Shown here: positions 18,133-27,965 of the stretch, piece by piece
Layout of the letters: every line of letters begins with the position of its first letter
How positions within the stretch are numbered: position 1 is the first letter of the stretch
Assembly: GCA_026400105.1 (NCBI GenBank)
Contig: JAPLPQ010000099.1
Coordinates: 1-64,000 of the forward strand
Origin: Burkholderiales bacterium
Lineage (GTDB): Bacteria > Pseudomonadota > Gammaproteobacteria > Burkholderiales > Burkholderiaceae_C
Length of the DNA stretch: 64,000 bases
Reading direction: 5' to 3'
Translations under genes and position numbers: made by a program
Notes under the pieces: model-generated
What the model was told of the DNA's origin: nothing
What the model saw: the letters and a program-made list of their open reading frames with translations, nothing else
The model's database searches: none

Positions 18133-19584
18133 TTGGCAATAAATGCCGCGGCGCTCTGCAACACTGACATGAACTTCGTGCCCATGAAGATAGAGGCTCC
18201 CAATTTTCATGAAGAGACGCTCAGCGAGTTCCAGGATATCGTCAACCTGATCGTTCGCCTGGCCGGAGTTCGCGTCGCCTTGATCATGAGGTTGCTCGAA
18301 GACGACATCAAGGTCTCTGTCGCCAGCCACAGTGCGAACAATCCCTACCATGTCGGTGAAAGTGAGCCTCTTCTCGGTTCGGGCCTGTATTGCGAGGCTG
18401 TCGTCAGCAGTCAGGAAAAACTTCTTGTCGCCAATGCCTTGAATTCCGATCGATGGAACCACAACCCGGACCTGAAACACGGGCTGATTTCCTATCTGGG
18501 TTTCCCGATCAGATTGCCCGGCGGCAAGCCCATCGGCACGATCTGCCTGCTCGATGACAAGGAAAACCCCTATTCTCCCGACCTCGTTGCGCTGATGGAA
18601 AAGATGCGCGACCTGATCGAAGCACAGTTGGCTCTCAAGGAAGAGGCTCGGTTGCAACGGCTCTTCGCCGGGTGCTCGCTGATACATCAGGTGCTCGACA
18701 AAATTCCGACGGCAGTCGCTTGTTGCAACCTCGATGACGATCCGGCGCCGATCTACTGCAACGAGCAGTTCGTGCGCAGCTTCGGCTATACAGTAGCCGA
18801 TGTGCCGACCCTCGACAGGTGGTACGAATTGGTCTGCCCCGACGAGCAAGAACGGGCCGTCCGCTACAAATTACATAGAACCATCCTTGAACAGCTTCGG
18901 CGAGAACCGGGCAAGGTGGAGCGCAGGGAATTCAGTATCCTCTGCAAGGACGGCAGGACTGTCGACGTGCTCGCCGGCGGCGTCATCATCGACGGCTTGC
19001 TGTTGTATTCGTTCGTCGATATCACCGACCGCAAGCGCCACGAGAACGAGCTCAAACAGGCCCGTGACGAGCTCGCCGCCGCGAATACGGAACACAAGCG
19101 CCTCGCCATCACCGACTCGCTCACCGGAATCTCGAATCGACGTCATTTCGAGGAAGAGACAGCGCAGGAAATGGTGCGAGCGCAACGCTATGCCCAGCCG
19201 CTGTCCTTGCTCCTGATAGACATCGACCACTTCAAGGCGATCAATGATCGGTACGGCCATCCGACCGGCGACCAGATACTGGTCGAACTGAGCCGACGCA
19301 TCGGCAGCAGGCTACGCAGCATGGATCGGCTGGCGCGTTGGGGCGGGGAAGAATTCGTGGTGTTGATGCCGCACTGCGACGCCGCAGCCGCCGTCCTCAT
19401 CGCAGAGAATCTACGCAAGCTTTGCGCGGAGCAGCCATTCCCCGAGGTCGGCACGGTAACGGCGAGTTTCGGCGTGGCCGAATTGAAACCGGGTGAGAAA
19501 ACCGAGGAATGGTTCAAGCGCGTCGACGTCGCACTGTACGACGCCAAGTCGAGCGGACGTGACGTGGTGCGTTTGGCAGCGTAG
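18133..19584 (+). CDS. Cytosolic GAF-PAS-GGDEF diguanylate cyclase
   Basis: 483 aa; GAF segment (LLGSGLYCEAVVSSQEKLLVANAL...YLGFPIRLPGGKPIGTICLLD); RWGGEEFVVLMP. Start may be 18169. Confidence 0.88.
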   Translation: MAINAAALCNTDMNFVPMKIEAPNFHEETLSEFQDIVNLIVRLAGVRVALIMRLLEDDIKVSVASHSANNPYHVGESEPLLGSGLYCEAVVSSQEKLLVANALNSDRWNHNPDLKHGLISYLGFPIRLPGGKPIGTICLLDDKENPYSPDLVALMEKMRDLIEAQLALKEEARLQRLFAGCSLIHQVLDKIPTAVACCNLDDDPAPIYCNEQFVRSFGYTVADVPTLDRWYELVCPDEQERAVRYKLHRTILEQLRREPGKVERREFSILCKDGRTVDVLAGGVIIDGLLLYSFVDITDRKRHENELKQARDELAAANTEHKRLAITDSLTGISNRRHFEEETAQEMVRAQRYAQPLSLLLIDIDHFKAINDRYGHPTGDQILVELSRRIGSRLRSMDRLARWGGEEFVVLMPHCDAAAAVLIAENLRKLCAEQPFPEVGTVTASFGVAELKPGEKTEEWFKRVDVALYDAKSSGRDVVRLAA

Positions 19585-19631
19585 ACAGCAACCGAGCTTG
19601 CCCCTGTTCCGTGTAGTTCTTGGCCCACAGT

Positions 19632-19736
19632 TCACGCGGCCTTTTTGCGCTGTGCCTCGTACCAGCGTTGCTCAGGCTGCATCGGGCTGAGGTAGCTCAG
19701 CGTCGAATGCAGCCTGCGGTGATTGTGGAAGGTCAT
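19632..19736 (-). mobile_element. IS3-family transposase (OrfB) C-terminal remnant
   Basis: Reverse strand reads MTFHNHRRLHSTLSYLSPMQPEQRWYEAQRKKAA-stop, the characteristic end of IS3-family OrfB; no upstream DDE domain. Confidence 0.85.
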
Positions 19737-19840
19737 CCTGCGCAGAGGCCCGCATTGATTTGCAAGTCCCCGGCGCCGTATCCCACCTGATTCAGGGCCG
19801 CCCGACTTCATTCCCTCCAGTCAGCGGCCCCGAACGCCTG

Positions 19841-21748
19841 TCACTCCACCGTCACGCTCTTGGCCAGGTTGCGCGGCTTGTCGACGTCGGTGCCCTTGGC
19901 CAGCGCCGTGTGGTAGGACAGCAGCTGCAGCGGCACCACGTGCAGGATCGGGCTCAGCACGCCGTAATGCTCGGGCATGCGGATCACGTTGACGCCTTCG
20001 CTGCTCTGGATCTGGGTGTCGGCATCGGCCAGCACATACAGCACGCCGCCGCGCGCGCGCACTTCCTGCATATTGCTCTTGAGCTTTTCCAGCAGCGCAT
20101 CGTTGGGCGCCACCACCACCACCGGCATCGCGCTGGTCACCAGCGCCAGCGGGCCATGCTTGAGCTCGCCGGCCGCATAGGCCTCGGCGTGGATGTAGGT
20201 GATCTCCTTGAGCTTCAGGGCTCCTTCGAGCGCGATCGGGTAGTGCAGGCCGCGGCCCAGGAACAGCGCGTTCTCCTTCTGTGCGAAGGCCTCGGCCCAC
20301 TGGATCAGCTGCGGCTCGAGCGCCAGCACCGACTGCAGCGCGACCGGCAGATGCCGCATGTCCTTCAGATGCCGTGCCTCGTCCTCGGCAGACAGCTTGC
20401 CCTTGGCCTGGGCCAGCGCCAGCGTCAGCAGGAACAGGCCGGCGAGCTGGGTCGTGAAGGCCTTGGTGCTCGCGACGCCGATCTCGGCGCCGGCACGCGT
20501 GATGTAGGCCAGCTCGCACTCGCGCACCATGGCGCTGGTCGCGACGTTGCAGATCGTCAGCGTGTGGGTCATGCCCAGGCTTTGCGCATGGCGCAGCGCG
20601 GCCAGCGTGTCGGCGGTCTCGCCGCTCTGGGTGATGGTCACGACCAGGGTCCTGGGATCGGGCACGCTGGTGCGGTAGCGGTATTCGCTCGCGATCTCGA
20701 CCTGGGTCGGGATGCCCGCGATCTCCTCGAGCCAGTACTTGGCGGTGCAGCCGCTGTAGTAGCTGGTGCCGCAGGCCAGGATCAGCACGCGGTCGATCTC
20801 CTTGAACACGCGCCAGGCCGCGCCGGCCTGGTCACCCTGGCCATCGAACAGCTCGGGGGCGATGCCCTCGATGCCCTCGAGCGTGTCGGCCACCGCGCGC
20901 GGCTGCTCGAAGATTTCCTTCTGCATGTAGTGGCGGTAGGGGCCGAGCTCGACCGCGCCGCTGTGGACCTGCACCGTCTTGACCGGACGCTGGCTGGCAT
21001 CCTGGGCCTGGCCGGCACGGTCGAAGATCCAGTAGCGGCCCAGCTGCAGGTCGACCATGTCGCCCTCGGCCAGGTAGCAGATCTGGTCGGTCACGCCAGC
21101 CAGCGCCATCGCGTCGCTGGCCAGGAAATATTCGCCCTGGCCCACGCCCAGCACCAGCGGCGAGCCGGCACGTGCGCCGACCACGCGGTGCGGTTCGTCC
21201 TTGTGCACGACGGCGATCGCGTAGGCGCCATGCAGTCGGGCCGTTGCGGTGCTGACGGCCTGGAACAGGTCGCCTTCGTACAGCGAGTCGACCAGATGCG
21301 CGATCACCTCGGTGTCGGTCTGGCTGTCGAAGACATAGCCACGGGCCTGCAGCTCGGCGCGCAGTTCGTCGTGGTTCTCGATGATGCCGTTGTGCACCAG
21401 CGCAACGCGGGCCGGGCGCTGTTGCGTCTGTGCACCGGGGCCGTGGCTGAAATGGGGATGGGCGTTGTGCACCGCCGGGGCGCCGTGCGTGGCCCAGCGC
21501 GTGTGCGCGATGCCGGTGCCGGCGATCAGCTGGTCCTGATCGACCTGCTGCTGCAGTTCGGACACCCGAGCCGTGCTGCGGGCGCGGTCCAGACCGGCCT
21601 GTGCGCCTGCTGGCGCGCCATCGACCGTGGCGCCACGGTGCACCGCCACGCCGCAGGAGTCATAGCCTCGGTACTCGAGTCGCTGCAGACCCTGGACCAG
21701 CACCGGGACGATATTGCGCGTAGAGACTGCGCCGACGATTCCACACAT
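19841..21748 (-). CDS. glmS: Glutamine-fructose-6-phosphate aminotransferase
   Basis: [34 protein letters not shown]-terminal [13 protein letters not shown]. Confidence 0.98.
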   Translation of the reverse strand: MCGIVGAVSTRNIVPVLVQGLQRLEYRGYDSCGVAVHRGATVDGAPAGAQAGLDRARSTARVSELQQQVDQDQLIAGTGIAHTRWATHGAPAVHNAHPHFSHGPGAQTQQRPARVALVHNGIIENHDELRAELQARGYVFDSQTDTEVIAHLVDSLYEGDLFQAVSTATARLHGAYAIAVVHKDEPHRVVGARAGSPLVLGVGQGEYFLASDAMALAGVTDQICYLAEGDMVDLQLGRYWIFDRAGQAQDASQRPVKTVQVHSGAVELGPYRHYMQKEIFEQPRAVADTLEGIEGIAPELFDGQGDQAGAAWRVFKEIDRVLILACGTSYYSGCTAKYWLEEIAGIPTQVEIASEYRYRTSVPDPRTLVVTITQSGETADTLAALRHAQSLGMTHTLTICNVATSAMVRECELAYITRAGAEIGVASTKAFTTQLAGLFLLTLALAQAKGKLSAEDEARHLKDMRHLPVALQSVLALEPQLIQWAEAFAQKENALFLGRGLHYPIALEGALKLKEITYIHAEAYAAGELKHGPLALVTSAMPVVVVAPNDALLEKLKSNMQEVRARGGVLYVLADADTQIQSSEGVNVIRMPEHYGVLSPILHVVPLQLLSYHTALAKGTDVDKPRNLAKSVTVE

Positions 21749-21884
21749 ATTTGACCTCAAATTACTTAGTAATCGGTCATGCTAGCGGGAAGGGTGAGAA
21801 ATAAGCATTCAAATATTTGACGGATTTGATCGATTATTTCTTTCCTTTGCGCAAGTGCAATATTCTTTTGGTAGAGTCCGAATA

Positions 21885-22382
21885 ATGGAAGAATCTGTTT
21901 TTGATCAGCTCGACCTCAGGCTGCTGGCCGAACTGCAGCGCGATGCTTCGCGCTCGAACCAGGCCCTGGCCGAGAGCCTGGGCATTTCGCCCGCGACCAG
22001 CCTGCGCCGGGTGCGGCGCCTGGTCGAGCTGGGGGTGATCGAGCGTCAGGTCGCGCTGTTGCAGCCCGATCGACTGGCCGTCGTGCTGGGCCATGGCCTG
22101 ACCGCGCTGGTCGAGGTCAGCCTGGACCGCCAGGGCCAGGAGCCGCTCGACGCTTTCGAGGCCCGCGCCGTCGCCGACGCGGCGGTGCAGCAATGCTGGC
22201 GCGTCAGCCCGGGGCCGGATTTCGTGCTGGTGGTCGCGGTGCGCGACATGCCGGGCTACCAGGCGCTGGCCCAGCGCCTGTTCACCCAGGATGCGAACGT
22301 GCGCAATGTGCGCGCCTTCTTCAGCCTCAAGCGCGCCAAGTTCGAACCGGCCCAGCCGCTGCCGGATCGATGGCGCGGCTGA
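21885..22382 (+). CDS. Lrp/AsnC family transcriptional regulator
   Basis: LDLRLLAELQRDASRSNQALAESLGISPATSLRRVRRLVELGVIERQ. Confidence 0.93.
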   Translation: MEESVFDQLDLRLLAELQRDASRSNQALAESLGISPATSLRRVRRLVELGVIERQVALLQPDRLAVVLGHGLTALVEVSLDRQGQEPLDAFEARAVADAAVQQCWRVSPGPDFVLVVAVRDMPGYQALAQRLFTQDANVRNVRAFFSLKRAKFEPAQPLPDRWRG

Positions 22383-22384
22383 AG

Positions 22385-22402
22385 CCCCCGCTGCAGCGGG
22401 GG
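22385..22402. terminator. 18-bp perfect palindrome between convergent lrp-like and glmU genes; possible bidirectional terminator
   Basis: CCCCCGCTGCAGCGGGGG; no strong T tract. Confidence 0.45.
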
Positions 22403-22409
22403 TTGGGCA

Positions 22410-23810
22410 TCAGCCCTTTTGCTTGCTCGGGCGCTGCCAGTTCGCGACGCTGAACTGCTTGCCGCGCGCCACCGTCAGCGCGCCGGCCGGCGTGTCCTTG
22501 GTCACGGTCGAGCCGCCGCCGACCGTGCCGCCCTGACCGATCGTGACCGGCGCGACCAGCACGCAGTTGCTGCCGACATGCACATCGGCCTCGATCACGG
22601 TGCGGTGCTTGTAGGCGCCGTCATAGTTGGCCGTGATGCTGCCGGCGCCGTAGTTGACGCGCTCGCCGACATCGGCATCGCCCAGATAGGCCAGATGGTT
22701 GGCCTTGGAGCCGTCGGCCATGACCGAGTTCTTGACCTCGACGAAGTTGCCGATATGCACCTCGCGTCCCAGTTGCGCGCCGGGGCGCAGGCGCGCGAAC
22801 GGGCCGATCAGCGCCGCTGCGCCGACGCTGACGCCGGCCTTCTCGCCGTCGATATGCGTGAACGGGTGGATCACCGCGCCGGCACCGATCTTCGCGTTGG
22901 CAATCACGCAGTTGGCGCCGATGCGCACGCCTTCGCCAAGCTCGACCTGGCCCTCGAAGATGCAGTTGACGTCGATCTCGACATCCTGGCCGCAGACCAG
23001 CTTGCCGCGCAGGTCGAAGCGCGCCGGGTCGGCCAGCCGCACGCCGGCGACCATCAGCTCGTCGGCGCAGCGGCGCTGGTAGGCGCGCTCGAGCTCGGCC
23101 AGCTGGGCCGGGCTGTTGACGCCGGCGACCTGCACCGCGTCGCTGATCCGGTGTCCGAGCACGCGCGCGCCGTCGGCGACCGCGAACTTCACGATGTCGG
23201 TCAGGTAGTACTCGTTCTGTGCGTTGCGGTTGTCCAGCCGCGCCAGCCAGCCGCGCAGCAGGCGGGTCGGCACCGCCATGATGCCGCTGTAGATCTCGGT
23301 GATGCGGTGCTGCTCGTCAGTCGCGTCCTTGTGCTCGACGATGGCCTGCACGTCGTCGATCGCGTTGCGCACGATGCGGCCGTAGCCGGTCGGGTCGGCC
23401 ATCTCGAGCGTCAGCAGCGCCAGATGCTCGCCGCCGCAGACCTGCAGCAGCGCTTGCAGCGTCTCGGGCCGGGTCAGCGGCACGTCGCCTGACAGCACCA
23501 GCGTGATGCCGTCGTCGGCCAGCACCGGCAGTGCCTGCTGTACCGCGTGGCCGGTGCCGAGCTGGGGCTCCTGGCGCACGAAGTTCAGCGCCAGCTGCGC
23601 GCTGGCCAGCGGGGCGAGGGCGGCCTCGACCTGTTCGGCGCCGTGGCCGGTGATCACCACTGCCTGACGTGCCTCGATCCTGGTTGCGCAATCGATCACA
23701 TGGGCCGACAGGGCCCGACCTGCCAGGCGCTGCAGCACCTTGGGGCTTTTGCTTTTCATGCGCGTACCCTTGCCGGCCGCCATGATCACTACATCCACGG
23801 GAAAGCTCAT
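22410..23810 (-). CDS. glmU: Bifunctional GlmU (UDP-GlcNAc pyrophosphorylase / GlcN-1-P acetyltransferase)
   Basis: VVIMAAGKGTRMKSKSPKVLQRLAGR; hexapeptide-repeat C-terminal half. Confidence 0.98.
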   Translation of the reverse strand: MSFPVDVVIMAAGKGTRMKSKSPKVLQRLAGRALSAHVIDCATRIEARQAVVITGHGAEQVEAALAPLASAQLALNFVRQEPQLGTGHAVQQALPVLADDGITLVLSGDVPLTRPETLQALLQVCGGEHLALLTLEMADPTGYGRIVRNAIDDVQAIVEHKDATDEQHRITEIYSGIMAVPTRLLRGWLARLDNRNAQNEYYLTDIVKFAVADGARVLGHRISDAVQVAGVNSPAQLAELERAYQRRCADELMVAGVRLADPARFDLRGKLVCGQDVEIDVNCIFEGQVELGEGVRIGANCVIANAKIGAGAVIHPFTHIDGEKAGVSVGAAALIGPFARLRPGAQLGREVHIGNFVEVKNSVMADGSKANHLAYLGDADVGERVNYGAGSITANYDGAYKHRTVIEADVHVGSNCVLVAPVTIGQGGTVGGGSTVTKDTPAGALTVARGKQFSVANWQRPSKQKG

Positions 23811-23882
23811 AAAAACTCCAGAACCACGTCAACTTGACGCCATTCTGGGATTATCCATCGGCTTTCACGGCGATTTTTTGAC

Positions 23883-25829
23883 TCAGACCTGATCCGTGCG
23901 CCTGACCCCGGGGCCGGTCATGCCGTCGAAGCCGAGTTTTTCCAGTAGCGGCATGTCCTGCACCTGTTCGACCCCGGCGGCAATCACGAGCATGCCCAGC
24001 GCATGGCCCATCGTGCACAGACCGGTCAGGAATTCCTGATTGCCGCTGTGGCTGCCGATGCCGCGCACATAGCCCGGGTCGACCTTGATGTAATCGAGTC
24101 CGAGGCTGGCGAGCTTGCCGCTCTCGAGGAAGTTCTGCCCGAAATACTTGATGCCGACGCGGCAGCCCAGCGACTTGAGTCGCTGTGTCAGGTCCTGGAA
24201 GGCCTCGAAATGGCGCGCGACGCCGAATTCCTGCACCTCGAACAGCAGTCGCACCCGCAGCGCCGGCTGGGCCTGCAGCAACTCGCCGAGCTGATTGCGG
24301 AAGCTGAAGTCGGTGATCGATTCGGACGACAGGTTGATCGCCATGTCGCCGCTCGACCCGCGCAGGCCGTTGAGCGCCAGCCGCACGACCTCGAGGTCGA
24401 TCGGTGCGGTCAGCTTGAGCTTGGCCGCCATCGGCAGAAAGTCCCCGGCGGTCAGCAGCGGGGCCGCCGTTTCGGTCTGCAGGCGCAGCGAGCCCTCACG
24501 GTGCAGCAACTGGCCCTGTGTGCCCTTGACGACCGGGAAGAAGGTCAGGCTCAGTCGCCCGACCCGGATCGCATCCTTCAGCAGCGAGCGCCATTGCTCG
24601 GCCGGTATGGTGAGCTTGTTGCTGCCTTCCTCGGGGGCATGCCAGTTGTTCTGGCCCTTGGCTTGCGCTTGCGCCAGGGCCTGATCGGCCTGGGCCAGCA
24701 GTTCGCCCAGGCTCTGGTCGCGCTGATAGCGCACCGCCGCCAGGTGGAACAGGTCGGGGCATTTGGCTTGCCATTGCGGCAACCAGTCTTGCAGCAGCCT
24801 GGCGTGCAGGGTCTGGGCCGCCTGGGCGGCTGAATCCTGGCTCGGATAGACCACGGCGAATTCGCCGCCCTTGAGCCGGCCGGCGTAATCCTGCTGGCCG
24901 TCGTGCAGCTGGTCTCCGAGCGACTTGAGCAGCCGGTCGGCCCCCTGATGGCCCAGCTTGTCATTGAGTTTGTTGAGGTCATCGAGCCGGATGATGACCA
25001 GGCTGCCGGTGGAGCCATGCTGCTCGCCGCTCATGATTTCGCCCAGCTGCGAGAGGAAATATTCCCGATTCGCCAGCCCGGTGACCGCATCGTGGTTGAC
25101 CCGGTCGCGCAGGGTCTCGAGGCGTTGCGCCTCCTCGGCGAACATGGTTTTGAGCAGGCCGACCATATGGTTCATGGCGCGCGTGACTGCGCGCAATTCG
25201 GGCGTGCGCGGTTCGTTCACGGTCTGGAAGCGCCGCTCGGCCAGCGCCTGTGCCTGTGCTACCAAGTCGAGCAGTGGCCGGGTGATGAAGCGCAGCATCG
25301 TCATGCCGAGCAAGCCGGTCAGCAGGCCGCCGAGCAGGAACCAGATCAGCAGCTGGCGCGTGCCGTCCCACAGGCTCTTGTAGGCGTATTGGTCGTGGCT
25401 GGCTAGCGTCAGGGTGCCGTACTGCTTCCAGCCCTCCTGGATCAGGGCCTGGCCATTCTGCACCCGCAGTGGGATCAGGTTGACGAACCATTGCGGCACA
25501 TCCACCGGCTTGCCTTCGTAGTGCTTCTCGATCAGGGTCTGGCCGCTCGGCGCGACGATCCGGATGAAGCGGTAGTGACCGATGTCGAACTGCGAGGACA
25601 CCATCAGCTCGAGCGTCGGCCGGTCCTTTTCCATCTGGCTCAGCGAGAGCGCGAGCGAGGTCGCGTTGTCGATGTTCTTGATCTGCAGCTGCTGCTCCAG
25701 ATATTGCCGGGAAGAATAGACATTGACCACCAGGCTGATGCCAAAGGCCGATAACATGACCAGCGTGATGGCCAACCAGAGTTGTTTGACGAGTGACATC
25801 GAGGCCTCTCCGTTGCTTGCTGCTGTCAT
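23883..25829 (-). CDS. lapD: LapD-like c-di-GMP receptor (MoxY_N/LapD periplasmic domain, HAMP, degenerate GGDEF and EAL)
   Basis: MSLVKQLWLAITLVMLSAFGISLVVNVYSSRQYLEQQLQIKNIDNATSLALSLSQ; degenerate RLKGGEFAVVYP and SLRLQTE in place of GGDEF/EAL; follows lapG with ATGA overlap. Confidence 0.9.
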   Translation of the reverse strand: MTAASNGEASMSLVKQLWLAITLVMLSAFGISLVVNVYSSRQYLEQQLQIKNIDNATSLALSLSQMEKDRPTLELMVSSQFDIGHYRFIRIVAPSGQTLIEKHYEGKPVDVPQWFVNLIPLRVQNGQALIQEGWKQYGTLTLASHDQYAYKSLWDGTRQLLIWFLLGGLLTGLLGMTMLRFITRPLLDLVAQAQALAERRFQTVNEPRTPELRAVTRAMNHMVGLLKTMFAEEAQRLETLRDRVNHDAVTGLANREYFLSQLGEIMSGEQHGSTGSLVIIRLDDLNKLNDKLGHQGADRLLKSLGDQLHDGQQDYAGRLKGGEFAVVYPSQDSAAQAAQTLHARLLQDWLPQWQAKCPDLFHLAAVRYQRDQSLGELLAQADQALAQAQAKGQNNWHAPEEGSNKLTIPAEQWRSLLKDAIRVGRLSLTFFPVVKGTQGQLLHREGSLRLQTETAAPLLTAGDFLPMAAKLKLTAPIDLEVVRLALNGLRGSSGDMAINLSSESITDFSFRNQLGELLQAQPALRVRLLFEVQEFGVARHFEAFQDLTQRLKSLGCRVGIKYFGQNFLESGKLASLGLDYIKVDPGYVRGIGSHSGNQEFLTGLCTMGHALGMLVIAAGVEQVQDMPLLEKLGFDGMTGPGVRRTDQV

Positions 25830-26536
25830 AACTGTATGCCGTCGATCTTGATGCGGTCGAGCACGTCGCGCCAGCGCGACAGTCTGGCCGTTGGGTCTGC
25901 GCTCAGGCTGGGTGCACCTGGCACCCAGAGCCCCTGGCTATTGAAGCTGAAAACTGGTGTCAGGTCGGTGCGCGCGGCTGCCGGCCGGATCGAGTTCAAC
26001 AGGCTGTCCAGAATGATCGGATCGCCCGCCGGGTCGACGTAATAACCCAGCACCATATGCGCCTCGGTGTTGAGGATCAAGCTGCCGCCGAAGCGTGCCC
26101 GCACGTAGATCAGGCGCAGCTTGTCGTTGGGTATGCCCAGCATCAGTAGTGAAATGTACTTGGCGATCGCGAAATCCTCGCAATCGCCCTGCGCTTTTCC
26201 CATGAATTCGAGCGGCGTGGCCCAGTAGTCGGGCACGCCCCAGACGGCCTGATCGGCATTGAAGCGGATGTGGCGGTTGAAAAACTGGTTGACGGCCTTG
26301 AGCTTCTCGTCGTCGGGCAGCGCGCGCGACTCCTCGATCATATGCCGCCAGCTGGTCACGGTCTCGGTGGCATGCTGACCATAGCGCTGCTGCGCCAGCA
26401 GCTGCATACGATCGAGACCGGATTGCGCCAGCGTCCAGCCCAGACCGGTTGCCAGCACCAAGCCGATCAGCCTGACGGGCAGATGAGCTGCCAGCGCACT
26501 GAGCATGGTCAGGAGGTAGAGATTCAGATTGCGCAT
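25826..26536 (-). CDS. lapG: LapG-like periplasmic transglutaminase-like cysteine protease
   Basis: Cys/His/Asp signatures GDCEDFAIAKY, NTEAHMVLGYY, DPAGDPIILDSL; coupled to lapD. Confidence 0.9.
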   Translation of the reverse strand: MRNLNLYLLTMLSALAAHLPVRLIGLVLATGLGWTLAQSGLDRMQLLAQQRYGQHATETVTSWRHMIEESRALPDDEKLKAVNQFFNRHIRFNADQAVWGVPDYWATPLEFMGKAQGDCEDFAIAKYISLLMLGIPNDKLRLIYVRARFGGSLILNTEAHMVLGYYVDPAGDPIILDSLLNSIRPAAARTDLTPVFSFNSQGLWVPGAPSLSADPTARLSRWRDVLDRIKIDGIQL

Positions 26537-26607
26537 TGAAGCGGTATCCTAGCCGCCTTTTCATACTAGGCCTGCTGAAATTTGCTATCGGGATCTGCTA
26601 CCGGGCG

Positions 26608-26844
26608 TTAGTCGCTGATCTGCAGCAGTGCTTCGTCACGCCAGTAAGCCAGGGCGGTGAAATAGCCTTCCCAGACGCAGCCGTTGCAGCCGCGCCCGCA
26701 GCAGCTGGTCGGCTCGGGCGGTGGCTCGCGCAATTCGACGCCGGAACTTGTCGCGAGCGCGCGTGCCATCGTGATCGCAGCCTGGGCGCAGGCCAGATCG
26801 GTGATGGGCAGCGCGCCCAGGTGGGCGGCGGTGTAGTGGCTCAT
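26608..26844 (-). CDS. Oxidoreductase-like domain (Oxidored-like, cysteine-rich) small protein
   Basis: EPPPEPTSCCGRGCNGCVWEGYFTALAYWRDEALLQI. Confidence 0.7.
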   Translation of the reverse strand: MSHYTAAHLGALPITDLACAQAAITMARALATSSGVELREPPPEPTSCCGRGCNGCVWEGYFTALAYWRDEALLQISD

Positions 26845-26855
26845 GCCGTGCAGAT

Positions 26856-27074
26856 TCAATAGTGGGGTGGCAGCTCGTCGCGCAGGCTGCGGAAGGTCGG
26901 CGTCGCGTTGTCGCTCCACTGACCGCGCAGTGCGGCGAGCTCGAGTTGCAGTTGCTCGATCTGGCGCTGCTGCCGGTAGACCAGCTCGTTGAGCCGGTCG
27001 AGCAGATCGTCAGCGAAGCTGACCTTGATCTCGAGCTCGGCCAGCCGGTCCTCGGTGCGCGGGTCGGTGCTCAT
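26856..27074 (-). CDS. slyX: SlyX family protein
   Basis: 72 aa; RLAELEIKVSFADDLLDRLNELVYRQQRQIEQLQLELAALRGQ...PPHY. Confidence 0.88.
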   Translation of the reverse strand: MSTDPRTEDRLAELEIKVSFADDLLDRLNELVYRQQRQIEQLQLELAALRGQWSDNATPTFRSLRDELPPHY

Positions 27075-27925
27075 CAGTAGGCGTAGACGCCGTGACCGCT
27101 CTTGCGGCCCAGGCGACCGGCCGCCACCATTTCCTTGAGCAGCGGACTGGCGCGGTACTTGCTGTCCTTGAACTCGTCGAAGTAGACGTTCATGATCGCC
27201 AGGCAGGTGTCCAGGCCGATCATGTCGGCCAGCGCCAGCGGGCCGATCGGATGGTTGCAGCCCAGCTTCATGCCGGCATCGATGTCCTCGGCCGAGGCCA
27301 CGCCCTCGGCCAGCACGAAGAAGGCCTCGTTGATCATCGGCACCAGGATGCGGTTGACCACGAAGCCCGGCGCGTTCCTCACGCTGACCGGGGTCTTGCC
27401 CAGGCGCAGCGCCAGTTCCCGCACCGCGTCATGGGTCGCGTCGCTGGTCTGCAGGCCGCGGATCACCTCGACCAGCGCCATCAGCGGCACCGGGTTGAAG
27501 AAATGCATGCCGATGAAACGTTCGGCGCGCGCGGTCACGGCCGCGAGCTGGGTGATGCTGATCGAGCTGGTGTTGGTCGCGATCAGGGTTTCGGCCGGCA
27601 GCAGCGCGTCGAGCTGGCGCAGGATCTTGATCTTGAGCTCGAGGTTCTCGGTCGCGGCCTCGATCACGAGGTCGGCGCTCTTGAGCGCCTCGTAGTCCGT
27701 CGTGCCCTGCACCCGGGCCAGCGCGGCATCGCGGTCGGCGGCGCTCAGCTTGTCCTTCTTGACCAGCCGCTCCAGGCTGGACTGGAGGGCAGCGAGGCCT
27801 TTTTGCACCGCGGCTTCGCTGATGTCGACCATCACGGCGCGGATGCCGCTGACGGCACAGGCCTGCGCGATGCCATTGCCCATGGTGCCGGCACCTACGA
27901 TGCCGACGGTTTGTATGCTGCTCAT
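27074..27925 (-). CDS. 3-hydroxybutyryl-CoA dehydrogenase
   Basis: MSSIQTVGIVGAGTMGNGIAQACAVSG; FIGMHFFNPVPLMALVEVIRG. Confidence 0.95.
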   Translation of the reverse strand: MSSIQTVGIVGAGTMGNGIAQACAVSGIRAVMVDISEAAVQKGLAALQSSLERLVKKDKLSAADRDAALARVQGTTDYEALKSADLVIEAATENLELKIKILRQLDALLPAETLIATNTSSISITQLAAVTARAERFIGMHFFNPVPLMALVEVIRGLQTSDATHDAVRELALRLGKTPVSVRNAPGFVVNRILVPMINEAFFVLAEGVASAEDIDAGMKLGCNHPIGPLALADMIGLDTCLAIMNVYFDEFKDSKYRASPLLKEMVAAGRLGRKSGHGVYAY

Positions 27926-27965
27926 GAAGGTTCCTGCAAGAAGGTGGGACTGATCAAAGGACAAA

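Noticed and set aside
21749-21884. glmS ribozyme or riboswitch
   Set aside because: No recognisable core; this element is characteristic of Firmicutes and the region is too short and AT-rich.
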